NCBI GenBank assembly: GCA_019054805.1
Contig: JAHQIY010000021.1
Span: 496,001-560,000, forward strand
DNA length: 64,000 nucleotides
DNA from: Brachionus manjavacas
Taxonomy: Eukaryota > Rotifera > Eurotatoria > Ploima > Brachionidae
Direction of reading: 5' to 3'
The notes beneath the pieces are model-generated. The model was not told where the DNA came from and did no database searches. It worked only from the letters and a program-made list of their open reading frames with translations. The position numbers and the translations under genes are program-made. This document shows positions 18,145 through 27,419 of this stretch, in pieces (position 1 is the first letter of the stretch; the number at the start of each line of letters is the position of its first letter).

Positions 18145-20277
18145 ATGTTAATACGCACTTTAGTACTGGCTTGCCTTAGCTTTATAGTTGCAATAAACTT
18201 TATAAATAGTGCGGTTATAACCCGTAACTACATTATACCTAAAACGCAAACCCTTAATAATGTTACATTTAGTGCCAATAATATTAATTATAACTACAAA
18301 ACTAACACACTAATTGCCACTAATAACGTTATTATTTCATCTACCCAGCTTAACATAACCGCAGACCAAGTTTATTACGATACCACTAATAAATTAATTA
18401 TAGCTAAAGGTAACGTAGTGTATAAAAATTCGGCAAACGATGTAATAAAACTACAATACTTAGAACTAGACCAAGAAACTAGCACTTTTTTAATGGATAA
18501 CATTAAAGCATATCTGCAAGGCGGTGCTAGTTTAATATCTAAAAAACTAACTAAAAGTAATGCCACTAACTATAATGTTACTAGTTTGGTTTATACTACT
18601 TGCAAAATTCCTACTAATAAGTCTCCTACTTGGGATGTACTGGCTAGCAAAGGTAAATACAACGATTCTAAAAACACTATAATTTTATATAATGCTATTT
18701 TTAGAATAAAAACTATTCCAATATTATGGCTACCTATAGTGCAGTTTTCTAACATTGCTAACAAACGTAAAATAGGCTTTTTAGTACCTAGCTTGTATTT
18801 TAACTCGCAATCTAATAAAATTGTGTTTCCGTTTTATATACCCATAGGCAATAGTAACGATATAACTATAGATACTTATTTATACACCAATAAATTTAAA
18901 AAAATTAACATTAATTCGCCCTTATTTAATGCCAAATACAATGGCTATTTTGCCAACACCCAAGCCAGCGCTAATGCTAGTTGGCTTATTGCAGATAAAG
19001 TAACTGTTAATAAAAAACCACAGCAAAATCAATGGAGTTGGTTTAGTAATACGGTTTCTTACATTAACCCTAATTATCGTATAACTACACATTTAGAAAA
19101 AACTACATCGGTAGATTATTTAAACTCTTACAGTATAAACCCTAAGTCTTCTTCTAATTTATTTTTAAATAGCTACGTGTATAACGAAGTTTTTTTAAAT
19201 AATAACTACTTTAACCTAACTACCAATATAGATAACAACATAGAAGACAACAAACTGTACAGATACGCAGAACTACAACATAAATACTTTAATAACAATG
19301 CTACACTAGGCAGTATTAATATTAGTAATACTGCACAAATATTAAACCAAAATAAATATACTAATTATCGTATTGCTAACAATATAAATGTAAATAAACA
19401 AAAATTTTATAAATATTTACAAGTAAGCAATACTGTAGAACTACAAAGCGTTTATAATAAACAAGCACAAACCAAAAAATATTTACATTATTCGGCTTTG
19501 GGTTTGTCTTCGCAGTCACAAATTCCTTTTATTAAGCAATATAATACTAATAGTTATTTTCTGTTTAGCCCTACTGCACAGTATTCTTATAGTGCCAAGT
19601 TTTTGCAAAAAAATACTGCTAAAACCACCATAGATGCCAACAGCATTTATTACACTAAAAATAATTTGTTTAGTATTAATCATTACCAAGGTTACGATAA
19701 TTTTGAAGAAAATGCATCGGTTAAATATGGTGCAGAAACGCAATTTAGCATTAATAATAACTCTATAGGTGCGTTTGCTGGGCAGTTAATAAACTTACTT
19801 AACAAAGATTATAACAAGCAAACCTATCAATCTAATTATTTTGGCCTACTTAATTTAAAAAGTAAATATATACAAGGCGAATTTGAAGGAATTTTTAGCA
19901 CTAAACTTAAACTGTTATCTGGATTGTCTAGTCTTGGTTTAAATACTAAGTACCTAAATGTAAATGTTAACCATAAATTTTATCAAAATTTAAACCCATT
20001 GGTGTATAAAGAAACTACCCAACACGAAATTGGTTCTTCTGCAGTATTAAAGCTTGGCTCTAGAACCAAACTAGGTGCAAATGCATCGTTTGGTATTTAC
20101 ACTAAAGAGCAAATAAAAAGATTAAAACGTAAAAATTTTGATTTAAAATCGTTATCTTACTTTTTACAATGGAGAGATTCTTGCGACTGCATGAACGTTA
20201 ATATTAACATAACGCAAGATGTTTACAGAAAAATTCCTAGTTCGTATAGTATAACAGTGCGTTTAAAAAAGTTTTAA
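18145..20277 (+). CDS. lptD: LPS assembly protein LptD
   Basis: This 710-residue outer-membrane protein inserts LPS into the outer leaflet. After a signal-like N-terminus (about 1-22) comes an OstA/LptA-type beta-jellyroll: 'NVIISSTQLNITADQVYYD' near 55-73 and 'AKGNVVYK'. Then comes the diagnostic LptD stretch around 150-240 ('IPILWLPIVQFSN' and 'KRKIGFLVPSL'), and finally a long barrel ending at Phe. Cysteines are few (one near 153, two near 681-683), so the E. coli-type double disulfide pattern is probably altered. It lies between lptG and surA, the normal synteny. Confidence 0.93.
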   Translation: MLIRTLVLACLSFIVAINFINSAVITRNYIIPKTQTLNNVTFSANNINYNYKTNTLIATNNVIISSTQLNITADQVYYDTTNKLIIAKGNVVYKNSANDVIKLQYLELDQETSTFLMDNIKAYLQGGASLISKKLTKSNATNYNVTSLVYTTCKIPTNKSPTWDVLASKGKYNDSKNTIILYNAIFRIKTIPILWLPIVQFSNIANKRKIGFLVPSLYFNSQSNKIVFPFYIPIGNSNDITIDTYLYTNKFKKININSPLFNAKYNGYFANTQASANASWLIADKVTVNKKPQQNQWSWFSNTVSYINPNYRITTHLEKTTSVDYLNSYSINPKSSSNLFLNSYVYNEVFLNNNYFNLTTNIDNNIEDNKLYRYAELQHKYFNNNATLGSINISNTAQILNQNKYTNYRIANNINVNKQKFYKYLQVSNTVELQSVYNKQAQTKKYLHYSALGLSSQSQIPFIKQYNTNSYFLFSPTAQYSYSAKFLQKNTAKTTIDANSIYYTKNNLFSINHYQGYDNFEENASVKYGAETQFSINNNSIGAFAGQLINLLNKDYNKQTYQSNYFGLLNLKSKYIQGEFEGIFSTKLKLLSGLSSLGLNTKYLNVNVNHKFYQNLNPLVYKETTQHEIGSSAVLKLGSRTKLGANASFGIYTKEQIKRLKRKNFDLKSLSYFLQWRDSCDCMNVNINITQDVYRKIPSSYSITVRLKKF

Positions 20278-20347
20278 ATTTGATTTTACTAAAGCTTTAT
20301 GCTACATTTAGTTAATATACAAACTATAAATAACAAGCAATAATTTA

Positions 20348-21274
20348 ATGTACAGTATCTATAAATTAATATTAGCTAGCTTAGTGTGTTTAATTTTAAA
20401 CATAAACATAGCCAACGCAAACACCAACCAAATTGCAGCGGTAGTTAACAATAACTATGCGGTATTTAACTACGAAGTAGAAACCAAACAAAAAATTTTA
20501 ACTTTACTAGGGCAAAACTTAACCCAAAGTAAAATATTAGAGCTTATTATAACCAACTATTTAATTCTAGATTCTGTAAAAAGCTTTGGTATTACACTAA
20601 CCCAAGAAGACTTTGAACAATATTTAAATGCTTTGCTACAACAAAAAAATATTACGCAACAACAATTAATAAAACAAGCTAGCCAGCAAAATATTTCGGC
20701 TAATGCAATTTATAAAGAACTAAGAGAAGAATTTTTAATAGAAAAAGTAAAGCAGGTGTTAATTGTTAATTTAGCTAAGCCTTCTAACAAAGAAATAGAG
20801 CAAGAACTAAGCCGTATGATAGACCTAAATAACAAATTAGAATTTGAACTAAAACAAATAACCATTAATAAAACCACACCAAATGCCGAAGGCTTAATAA
20901 ATAATATTTACAGCCAACTTACCAAAGGGCAAGACTTTAATAAGCTAGCCAAAATGTATTCGCAAGATTTATACGCCACACAAGGCGGTAATATTGGCTT
21001 TGTAGCAGAATTTGCCCTACCTAGCAATGTTGCAAGCAAACTACAACAAATTAAAGAAAACAGCTTTACAACGCCCATAGAAACTAGTTTATCTTATAAA
21101 ATTTATTTTTTAATACAAGCTAAATCTACGCTTAACTTTAATCCGCAAGATCCCGAGCACATTGCACAGTTACGCCAGTATGCAGTGCAAAAAATTACGT
21201 ACGAAAAAGGCCAATTGCTATTAGAAAATTTTATAAAAGATATTTTAAGCACCGCTGCTGTAACATACTATTAA
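20348..21274 (+). CDS. surA: SurA-like periplasmic chaperone/peptidylprolyl isomerase
   Basis: This 308-residue secreted protein has a signal peptide ending near A-N-A (residue 24). The SurA N-terminal domain follows ('NQIAAVVNNNYAVFNYEVETK'), then helices, then a single parvulin domain at about 178-265 with 'FNKLAKMYSQDLYATQGGNIGFV'. It helps outer-membrane proteins, LptD included, to fold in the periplasm. Long SurA proteins have two parvulin domains, while this is the shorter one-domain form frequent in alphaproteobacteria. It lies between lptD and rsmA. The pdxA gene that often sits here is missing. Confidence 0.88.
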   Translation: MYSIYKLILASLVCLILNINIANANTNQIAAVVNNNYAVFNYEVETKQKILTLLGQNLTQSKILELIITNYLILDSVKSFGITLTQEDFEQYLNALLQQKNITQQQLIKQASQQNISANAIYKELREEFLIEKVKQVLIVNLAKPSNKEIEQELSRMIDLNNKLEFELKQITINKTTPNAEGLINNIYSQLTKGQDFNKLAKMYSQDLYATQGGNIGFVAEFALPSNVASKLQQIKENSFTTPIETSLSYKIYFLIQAKSTLNFNPQDPEHIAQLRQYAVQKITYEKGQLLLENFIKDILSTAAVTYY

Positions 21275-22072
21275 GTGGTAAAAATTAATAATATGTTTAA
21301 TCATAACAAAAATTTAGGGCAACATTTTTTAAATAATCCTGCAATTATTAACAGTATTATAGATTACGCTAACCCGCAAAACTGTAGCGTTTTAGAAATA
21401 GGCCCAGGGCTTGGCGTGCTAACCAACCAACTAGTTAAAACCGCACACAACGTAGTAGCTATAGAACTAGATAAACGCCTAGAAAACACCTTAAAGCAAA
21501 TTAAACAAACCAATAGTAATTTTAACTACATTATAGGTAATGCACTACATTTGCAACCTAATACTCCGCCTATTAGCAATTTACTAACCCACAAAAAAAT
21601 AGTAGTGGCAAATTTACCTTATAATGTTGGTACGCAAATATTTTTAAATTACCTACATTTGCATACATATTTTAACTATATGGTTTTAATGTTGCAGTTA
21701 GAAGTAGCCTTGCGTATTGTTGCTACGGTTGGTAGTAAAAATTATGGTAGATTATCTATAATTAGCAATACTTTAGCTAATTGCCAGTTGTTGTTTAATG
21801 TAGATAAACAAAATTTTACTCCTCCGCCGGCGGTACAGTCTGCAGTTATAAAAGTGCAACCGTATTGCCCAAGCCAAATTAAAGTTAACTTAACAACACT
21901 AAAACAAGTTACTAATTTAGCCTTTAGCGGTAAGCGTAAAACTATTAAAAATAGCTTAGGTACCTTAAATTTAGACTTTGCGGGTTTAAACATAGATAGC
22001 TCGTTACGGGCAGAAAACCTAACCCTACAAAACTACTGGGATATTTGTAATTATTTAGACAAAACCGCTTAG
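21275..22072 (+). CDS. rsmA: 16S rRNA dimethyladenosine transferase RsmA (KsgA)
   Basis: The protein has 265 residues from GTG at 21275, the base after the surA stop. The ATG at 21293 (259 residues) is an equally good start. It dimethylates two adjacent adenosines in the 3'-terminal hairpin of 16S rRNA during late 30S maturation. Motifs are 'NLGQHFLNNP' at the N-terminus, SAM-binding 'VLEIGPGLGVLT', 'VVAIELD', catalytic 'NLPYNVGT', and 'FTPPPAVQSAV'. It is the last gene of the lptG-lptD-surA-rsmA run and converges on gmk with only 10 bases between. Confidence 0.96.
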   Translation: MVKINNMFNHNKNLGQHFLNNPAIINSIIDYANPQNCSVLEIGPGLGVLTNQLVKTAHNVVAIELDKRLENTLKQIKQTNSNFNYIIGNALHLQPNTPPISNLLTHKKIVVANLPYNVGTQIFLNYLHLHTYFNYMVLMLQLEVALRIVATVGSKNYGRLSIISNTLANCQLLFNVDKQNFTPPPAVQSAVIKVQPYCPSQIKVNLTTLKQVTNLAFSGKRKTIKNSLGTLNLDFAGLNIDSSLRAENLTLQNYWDICNYLDKTA

Positions 22073-22082
22073 TGTTTAGTGT

Positions 22083-22685
22083 TTAGTATTTAATATCTAA
22101 AATATTTTTATTACTATGCATGTGTGCCAACAAAATATTTTGTAAATCTAAAAAAGCCACATTTAAATTGTTATTTACAATAACATAATCGTACATTTTC
22201 CAGTATTGTAGTTGCTCTTTAGCTTTAGAAAGCCTAACATCTATTACTTCTGCACTTTCGGTGTTGCGTTTTTGTAAACGCTCTTTTAAATGTTGTAAGC
22301 TTGGTGGTAAAATATAAATACTTATTACTCTGCTACCTAGTTGATTTATAATGTTTTTAGCCCCTACTGGGTCTACATCTAAAATTATATTTTTGCCAAT
22401 ATCGTTTTGTTGCTGTATGTGGCTTTTTAACGTGCCATAATAATTGCCAAAAACATCGGCGTATTCTACAAAAGCATTTTGCTTTATTAAATCTATAAAA
22501 TCTGCTTTGGTTTTAAAAAAATAATTTACGCCTTCTTCTTCGTTGGGGCGTTTGGGTCTGGTGGTTGCAGAAACCGATAACACAAAATTACTGTGCGATT
22601 GCAACATCATATTTATTAACGTACTTTTGCCTGTACCGCTTGGTGCAGAAATTATAACCGAAAAGGCTTGCTTGCTTAATTGCAT
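22083..22685 (-). CDS. gmk: Guanylate kinase
   Basis: This 200-residue kinase converts GMP to GDP with ATP. The P-loop 'SAPSGTGKST' is at residues 13-22. The GMP-binding 'SVSATTRPKRPNEEEGVNYFF' region lies near 38-58 and the lid segment with conserved arginines near 130-150. The length is typical. It faces rsmA convergently and is transcribed away from yggT. The rsmA/gmk neighbourhood is conserved in alphaproteobacteria. Confidence 0.97.
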   Translation of the reverse strand: MQLSKQAFSVIISAPSGTGKSTLINMMLQSHSNFVLSVSATTRPKRPNEEEGVNYFFKTKADFIDLIKQNAFVEYADVFGNYYGTLKSHIQQQNDIGKNIILDVDPVGAKNIINQLGSRVISIYILPPSLQHLKERLQKRNTESAEVIDVRLSKAKEQLQYWKMYDYVIVNNNLNVAFLDLQNILLAHMHSNKNILDIKY

Positions 22686-22700
22686 ATTTATTTGTTTTTG

Positions 22701-22729
22701 TTTACTATTGTATGTAAAAAGTGTATAAT
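22701..22729 (+). promoter_or_regulatory. Candidate promoter for yggT-folD-lepA
   Basis: TTTACT (22701-22706) and TATAAT (22724-22729) are 17 bases apart, followed about 65 bases later by the yggT ATG. The leader between contains an 8-base tandem repeat. This is a visual match only. Confidence 0.5.
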
Positions 22730-22754
22730 AATTATTATAGCAAAAAATTAATAT

Positions 22755-22784
22755 AATTAAATAATTAAATAATTAAATAATTAA
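22755..22784 (+). repeat. AATTAAAT octamer tandem repeat in yggT leader
   Basis: The octamer AATTAAAT occurs three times exactly and then once nearly exactly between the likely promoter and the yggT start. It is a candidate slippage-prone tract, but it may simply reflect base composition. Confidence 0.6.
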
Positions 22785-22793
22785 AAATAAAAT

Positions 22794-23126
22794 ATGGATA
22801 TTATTAGTATAATCTTAATTAATGTGTTACGTATAATTATAGCAATAAGCAATGTATATTTGTTTATAATATTTATTGTTGCAGTGTTGTCTATATTATC
22901 ATTATTAGGTGTGGTTAATATATTTAACCAAGAAAGTTTTGCATCTAAATTATATTTTAATTTACGTTATTTTTTATCTCCATTAACTAACTTTGTAGCT
23001 AAATTTGTGCCACAAATAGGTTTAATAGATTTATCTTTTGTTGTAGTGTTGTTAATGCTATATATAATACGCGATGTATCTTATGCGTTTATAATAAAGT
23101 TACAATCTGGTATGTTTTTCTTTTAA
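22794..23126 (+). CDS. YggT family membrane protein
   Basis: This 110-residue protein has two hydrophobic regions (about 5-40 and 75-105) separated by 'FLSPLTNFVAKFVPQIGLIDLSFVVVLL'. The last stretch is the YggT signature, usually P-x-x-G-x-(I/L)-D-x-(S)-P. The length is normal for the one-module alphaproteobacterial form. The family is loosely tied to osmotic tolerance and cell-division or envelope gene clusters, and its mechanism is unknown. It lies 63 bases before folD, a pairing often seen in this class. Confidence 0.82.
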   Translation: MDIISIILINVLRIIIAISNVYLFIIFIVAVLSILSLLGVVNIFNQESFASKLYFNLRYFLSPLTNFVAKFVPQIGLIDLSFVVVLLMLYIIRDVSYAFIIKLQSGMFFF

Positions 23127-23189
23127 CTAAGCCACGTAAATAAACGCTAAAACTACAACACTTAATTAAATTTTTTTTGGATAACCACA

Positions 23190-24059
23190 ATGAGCAATAA
23201 AATAGTAGATTGCACAGGGCTTGCAAGTATTTTGCATTCTTATATAGATAAAGAGATAAACATAAAACAACTAAAACCGCATTTTGCCACAATTTTAGTT
23301 GGTAATAACTCTGCATCTAGATTATATGTTAGCAATAAACAAAAAACATCAGACCTACTAGGCATAAAAAACACCATATACACTTTGCCAGAAGATACCA
23401 CTAAAGAATATTTAATAGACTTTATTAACCAGTTAAATAATAATAACTCTATACACGGTATATTGCTACAATTACCCTTGCCAAAACACTTACCTAGTAA
23501 AGAAATTATAGGCCATATTGCTATACATAAAGATATAGACGGCCTACACTACGCCAACATAGGTAAATTAATTACCGAAAAAAACAACGGCGACCCTTTA
23601 AAGCAACAACTATACAGTGGGTTTGCACCGGCTACACCAATGGGGTGTATGTTTGTATTAAATAGCTTAGGCATAAAAGTAGAAGGCGAAAATTGCAGTG
23701 TTATAGGCAGAAGCAACCTAGTTGGTATGCCAATGTTTAATATTTTAAACAACAATAACGCCACGGTTACTTTATTGCACAAAAATAGCAATAATTTGCA
23801 ACACTACACTAAAAATAGTTCTGTTTTAGTGGTAGCCGCCGGTAGCCCTAATTTAATAAATAGTAGTTTTATTAGCCCTAATGCAGTAGTTTTAGATGTT
23901 GGTATAAACTTTATAAAAGGCAGAATAACCGGAGACTGCAACACTAAAGACCTAACCAAACTAGTTAAACACATAACACCCGTGCCCAACGGCATAGGTA
24001 AATTAACAGTTGGTTGCATGTTGGTTAATGTGGTAAAAGCCTGCTATGTATACGGTTAA
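23190..24059 (+). CDS. folD: Bifunctional methylenetetrahydrofolate dehydrogenase/cyclohydrolase
   Basis: This 289-residue enzyme interconverts 5,10-methylene-, methenyl- and 10-formyl-tetrahydrofolate using NADP. Catalytic signatures are 'YVSNKQKTSDLLGI' (Y...K of the dehydrogenase/cyclohydrolase), 'GILLQLPLPKHLP', 'PATPMGCM', and the nucleotide-binding 'VIGRSNLVGMP'. The length matches the family. It supplies one-carbon units for formyl-Met-tRNA and for the ThyX-dependent thymidylate route encoded at 43.8 kb. It lies between yggT and lepA on the same strand. Confidence 0.97.
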   Translation: MSNKIVDCTGLASILHSYIDKEINIKQLKPHFATILVGNNSASRLYVSNKQKTSDLLGIKNTIYTLPEDTTKEYLIDFINQLNNNNSIHGILLQLPLPKHLPSKEIIGHIAIHKDIDGLHYANIGKLITEKNNGDPLKQQLYSGFAPATPMGCMFVLNSLGIKVEGENCSVIGRSNLVGMPMFNILNNNNATVTLLHKNSNNLQHYTKNSSVLVVAAGSPNLINSSFISPNAVVLDVGINFIKGRITGDCNTKDLTKLVKHITPVPNGIGKLTVGCMLVNVVKACYVYG

Positions 24060-24137
24060 AGTTATTGTTTTTGTGCAAATAACTGCTATAATGTAAGTTA
24101 ATTAACTATAAATATAATTATTATAAGTATAAAATAA

Positions 24138-25943
24138 ATGCAAGATATAACCAAAATTCGTAATTTTTCTATTATAGCACATATAGATCATGGTAAATCT
24201 ACCCTAGCAGACCGCCTAATACAGTTATGCGGTGGCCTACAAGCCCGTGAAATGAGCCAACAAGTGCTAGACTCGTTAGATATAGAAAAAGAGCGTGGTA
24301 TAACCATTAAAGCCCAAACCGTTAGGCTTAATTACACCGCTAAAGATGGTAATACATACCAGCTAAATTTAATGGATACCCCTGGCCACGTGGATTTTGC
24401 CTACGAAGTTAGTAGATCGTTAGCTTCGTGCGAAGGATCGTTACTAGTGGTAGACGCCAGCCAAGGCGTAGAAGCCCAAACCCTAGCCAACGTATACATG
24501 GCGTTAGAAAATAACCACGAAATTTTACCTGTACTTAATAAAATAGATTTACCCGCAGCTAATGTACCCAAAATTAAACAACAAATAGAAGATATTATTG
24601 GCTTAGATACTAGCGAAGCAATTGAAATATCTGCTAAAAGCGGTTTAGGTATAGAAAACGTGCTAGAAGCAATAGTTACCAAACTACCGCCACCAAACAG
24701 TGGTAGCCTTACGCAACCATTACAGGCTTTGTTAATAGATAGTTGGTACGATTCGTACCTAGGGGTAATAATTTTAGTTAGAATATACAACGGGCAACTA
24801 AAACGTGGTATGAAGATAAAAACATTATCTAACGATGCCGTTTATACAGTAGACCAAGTTGGCTTTTTTACCCCAAAAATTAATAAGGTAGAAGCCCTAT
24901 ACCCCGGAGAAGTTGGCTATTTTACTGCTTCTATAAAAGCGGTTTCAGATACCAATGTTGGAGACACCATTGCCGAAGAAAGCAACAAAAATCCTGTGGC
25001 GTTACCTGGTTTTAAACCGTCTAATCCTGTGGTTTTTTCTGGTATTTTTCCTGTAGATAATTCGGAGTATCAAAATTTAAAAGAAGCCTTAGAAAAACTA
25101 CACTTAAACGATGCTAGTTTTTCTTTTGAACCCGAAACATCTACTGCCTTAGGCTTTGGTTTTAGATGCGGTTTTTTAGGTTTGTTGCACTTAGAAATTA
25201 TTCAAGAACGCTTAGAACGTGAATTTAATATAGACCTTATAACTACATCGCCTAGTGTTGTATATAAAGTTACTTTAACCGATGGCACCCAAAAAGATAT
25301 TCATACACCTGTAGATATGCCAGAGTCTCATTTAATTTACAGTATTCAAGAACCATGGATAAAAGCCAATATAATTGTGCCAGAAGAATACCTAGGCGGT
25401 GTGCTAACCCTATGTGCTAACCGCCGTGGTAAGCAGGTAAGCCTAAATTGGATAGATAAACGTGCAATGCTGGTTTATAGGCTTCCGTTAAACGAAATTG
25501 TATTTGATTTTTACGATAGGTTAAAATCTATATCTACAGGTTATGCTAGCTTTGATTACGAACTAGACAATTACGAAGAAGGCGACCTTGCACGTGTAAA
25601 TATTTTAGTAAATAACGAAAATGTAGATGCTTTAGCGTTTATTGTGCATAAAAGCTTTGCAGAACGCAAGGGTAGACAAATTTGCGAAAAACTAAAAGAT
25701 TTAATTCCTAGGCAAATGTTTCAAATTCCTATTCAGGCTGCTATTGGTGGCAAAATTATTGCCAGAGAAACCGTTAAAGCCTTTAGAAAAGACGTTACCG
25801 CAAAATGTTATGGTGGCGATATTACCAGAAAACGTAAACTACTAGAAAAACAAAAAGAAGGTAAAAAGAAAATGCGTACCTTTGGTAAAGTAGAAATTCC
25901 GCAATCTGCATTTATTGCCGTATTAAAAAATAATGACGATTAA
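24138..25943 (+). CDS. lepA: Elongation factor 4 (LepA)
   Basis: This 601-residue translational GTPase is at full family length. G1 is 'AHIDHGKST' (about 14-22), G2 includes 'ERGITIKAQ', G3 is 'DTPGHVDF', and G4 'NKID' follows. The LepA-specific C-terminal domain ends with '[15 protein letters not shown]', preceded by a Lys/Arg-rich '[17 protein letters not shown]'. LepA/EF4 acts on ribosomes during initiation and 30S biogenesis or under ionic stress. Only 23 bases separate it from the downstream transposase-like gene, so read-through is likely. Confidence 0.98.
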   Translation: MQDITKIRNFSIIAHIDHGKSTLADRLIQLCGGLQAREMSQQVLDSLDIEKERGITIKAQTVRLNYTAKDGNTYQLNLMDTPGHVDFAYEVSRSLASCEGSLLVVDASQGVEAQTLANVYMALENNHEILPVLNKIDLPAANVPKIKQQIEDIIGLDTSEAIEISAKSGLGIENVLEAIVTKLPPPNSGSLTQPLQALLIDSWYDSYLGVIILVRIYNGQLKRGMKIKTLSNDAVYTVDQVGFFTPKINKVEALYPGEVGYFTASIKAVSDTNVGDTIAEESNKNPVALPGFKPSNPVVFSGIFPVDNSEYQNLKEALEKLHLNDASFSFEPETSTALGFGFRCGFLGLLHLEIIQERLEREFNIDLITTSPSVVYKVTLTDGTQKDIHTPVDMPESHLIYSIQEPWIKANIIVPEEYLGGVLTLCANRRGKQVSLNWIDKRAMLVYRLPLNEIVFDFYDRLKSISTGYASFDYELDNYEEGDLARVNILVNNENVDALAFIVHKSFAERKGRQICEKLKDLIPRQMFQIPIQAAIGGKIIARETVKAFRKDVTAKCYGGDITRKRKLLEKQKEGKKKMRTFGKVEIPQSAFIAVLKNNDD

Positions 25944-25966
25944 TAAAATTTTATGTATAATTAATT

Positions 25967-26326
25967 ATGCAAAATTTATTACAACATATTAATAATATAG
26001 AAATAGCAAACTTAACCGAAGAACAATGCGTTTTGCTACTAGCAAAAATACGCTGGCAAAATAAACCAGATTGCCCCCATTGCGGTAATTCTAAAGTTTA
26101 TATTTTTAGCAACAATATTACTTATAAATGTGCCGTATGTATAAAAAAATTTACGGTTAAAGTTGGTACGTTTTTGCAAGATTCTAAATTGCCTGTAAAA
26201 AAATGGTTTTTAGCTTATAAATTATATAATCAACCTAAGGTGTCTTCGGTAGAGGTAGCTAAACAACTTAATGTAACCCAAAAAACCGCTTGGTTAATGC
26301 TACAAAAAATTAACAACCAGTATTAA
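25967..26326 (+). CDS. Stand-alone IS1595-type transposase zinc-ribbon/HTH domain
   Basis: The protein has 119 residues. A zinc ribbon with C36-P-H-C39 and C55-x-x-C58 is followed by 'KFTVKVGTFLQDSKLPVKKW' and a helix-turn-helix at about 92-114 ('SSVEVAKQLNVTQKTAWLML'). This equals the N-terminal DNA-binding part of IS1595/ISXO2 transposases. The catalytic DDE-like domain that should follow is wholly absent, and the protein ends cleanly just after the helix-turn-helix. No inverted repeats or target duplications are visible. It sits between lepA (23 bases) and a CDF gene (10 bases) as if part of an operon. It is either a remnant or a domesticated regulator. Confidence 0.8.
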   Translation: MQNLLQHINNIEIANLTEEQCVLLLAKIRWQNKPDCPHCGNSKVYIFSNNITYKCAVCIKKFTVKVGTFLQDSKLPVKKWFLAYKLYNQPKVSSVEVAKQLNVTQKTAWLMLQKINNQY

Positions 26327-26336
26327 AAAAAACATA

Positions 26337-27338
26337 ATGACAAACCTTAAAAACGAAGAGTTACAAAAAGTACTAGGCAATACCCACGCTAGCACTAACT
26401 ACAATAAAAAACACTTTAAAGTGCTTTTATTTACCGCTTTTTTGCTGTTATCGTTATTAAGTGTAGAAATAGTAGGTTCGGTAATATCTAAATCTTTAGC
26501 TTTATTATCAGATGCTGTACATGTTTTTAGCGATTTTTTAGGCGTACTTTCGGCTTTAATAGCTATAGTAATTGCTAAAAAAAACAATACTCCTAAGCAT
26601 ACTTACGGTTATTCTAAAATAGAAGCCGTGGTTACGTTTGCTAACTGTATACTTTTGTTTTTTTCTATTGGGTTTATTATATACGAATCTATAAAACGCA
26701 CATTGCACCCAGAAATAGTTTTAATTAAACCATTAATAACTGTTGGTATTTTTGGCTTATTGGCAAATGTTGCTATTGCCTACTATGTTTTTAAAAATGG
26801 ATCCGTAGATCATCATCATAACCATAATAATAATGAAACCAACAATACTAACACTAACCAACGTGGTATGTTAATGCAAAATGTTTTTTTACATTTTGTG
26901 TACGATATTGCGGGATCTTTTATTGCTATTGCTTCTGGCGTAATTATATATTTTACTAATTGGTTTTTTGTAGATATTTTGCTTTCTGTTGTAATTGCAG
27001 TTTTATTAAGCAAAAGTACCTACACCCTTATTAAGCAAAGTATAAAAGTGTTGCTAGATGGCGTACCCAACAATATTAATATTATAGCCGTTAAACAAGC
27101 TATAGAAAACCTAGACAGTTGCATAATTAATGCTCATCACTTACATATTTGGATGATAAACGAAACCGATATTGCCGCCACACTGCATATTAACGCCAGT
27201 AATTGTGCTAATAACAATAATTTGTTAAAGCAAATAAAACTAATGCTACACAATACTTATAATATTAATCATTCGGTTATTCAAATAGAAAACCAACTAG
27301 ATATTTGTATTGATGATTCTACCCACCACGCAACATAA
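26337..27338 (+). CDS. CDF-family zinc/divalent cation exporter (CzcD/ZitB-like)
   Basis: This 333-residue cation diffusion facilitator expels Zn2+ or similar metals in exchange for protons. Six transmembrane helices are visible. The transport site residues are H62-x-x-x-D66 in TM2 and H186-x-x-x-D190 in TM5, the zinc-type pattern. A short His-rich loop (about 158-164) lies between TM4 and TM5 on the cytosolic side, the usual position. The C-terminal ~90 residues form the cytosolic metallochaperone-like domain ('AHHLHIWMI'). It lies 10 bases after the transposase-derived DNA-binding protein. Confidence 0.92.
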   Translation: MTNLKNEELQKVLGNTHASTNYNKKHFKVLLFTAFLLLSLLSVEIVGSVISKSLALLSDAVHVFSDFLGVLSALIAIVIAKKNNTPKHTYGYSKIEAVVTFANCILLFFSIGFIIYESIKRTLHPEIVLIKPLITVGIFGLLANVAIAYYVFKNGSVDHHHNHNNNETNNTNTNQRGMLMQNVFLHFVYDIAGSFIAIASGVIIYFTNWFFVDILLSVVIAVLLSKSTYTLIKQSIKVLLDGVPNNINIIAVKQAIENLDSCIINAHHLHIWMINETDIAATLHINASNCANNNNLLKQIKLMLHNTYNINHSVIQIENQLDICIDDSTHHAT

Positions 27339-27350
27339 CAAAATATATAC

Positions 27351-27379
27351 TTGACAGACCCAAGCTTGTATTATACTAT
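27351..27379 (+). promoter_or_regulatory. Promoter of second CDF exporter
   Basis: A perfect TTGACA (27351-27356) is followed after 17 bases by TACTAT (27374-27379), or after 15 by the better box TATACT (27372-27377). It is one of the clearest -35 boxes in the window. It gives the second exporter its own promoter although the first exporter lies directly upstream. Confidence 0.7.
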
Positions 27380-27396
27380 TACTATTACTATTACTA
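27375..27396 (+). repeat. ACTATT hexamer repeats over the -10 region
   Basis: ACTATT is repeated three times in direct succession with a partial fourth unit (ACTAC). It overlaps the -10 box and likely start point of the promoter of the second CDF gene. Changes in copy number would alter the initially transcribed region. Confidence 0.65.
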
Positions 27397-27419
27397 CAAA
27401 CAATTAATAGGAAAAAGCA

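Noticed and set aside
24401-24790. Minus-strand open frame of 129 codons inside lepA
   Set aside because: lepA is intact and full length on the plus strand. The antisense frame has no start context or domain.
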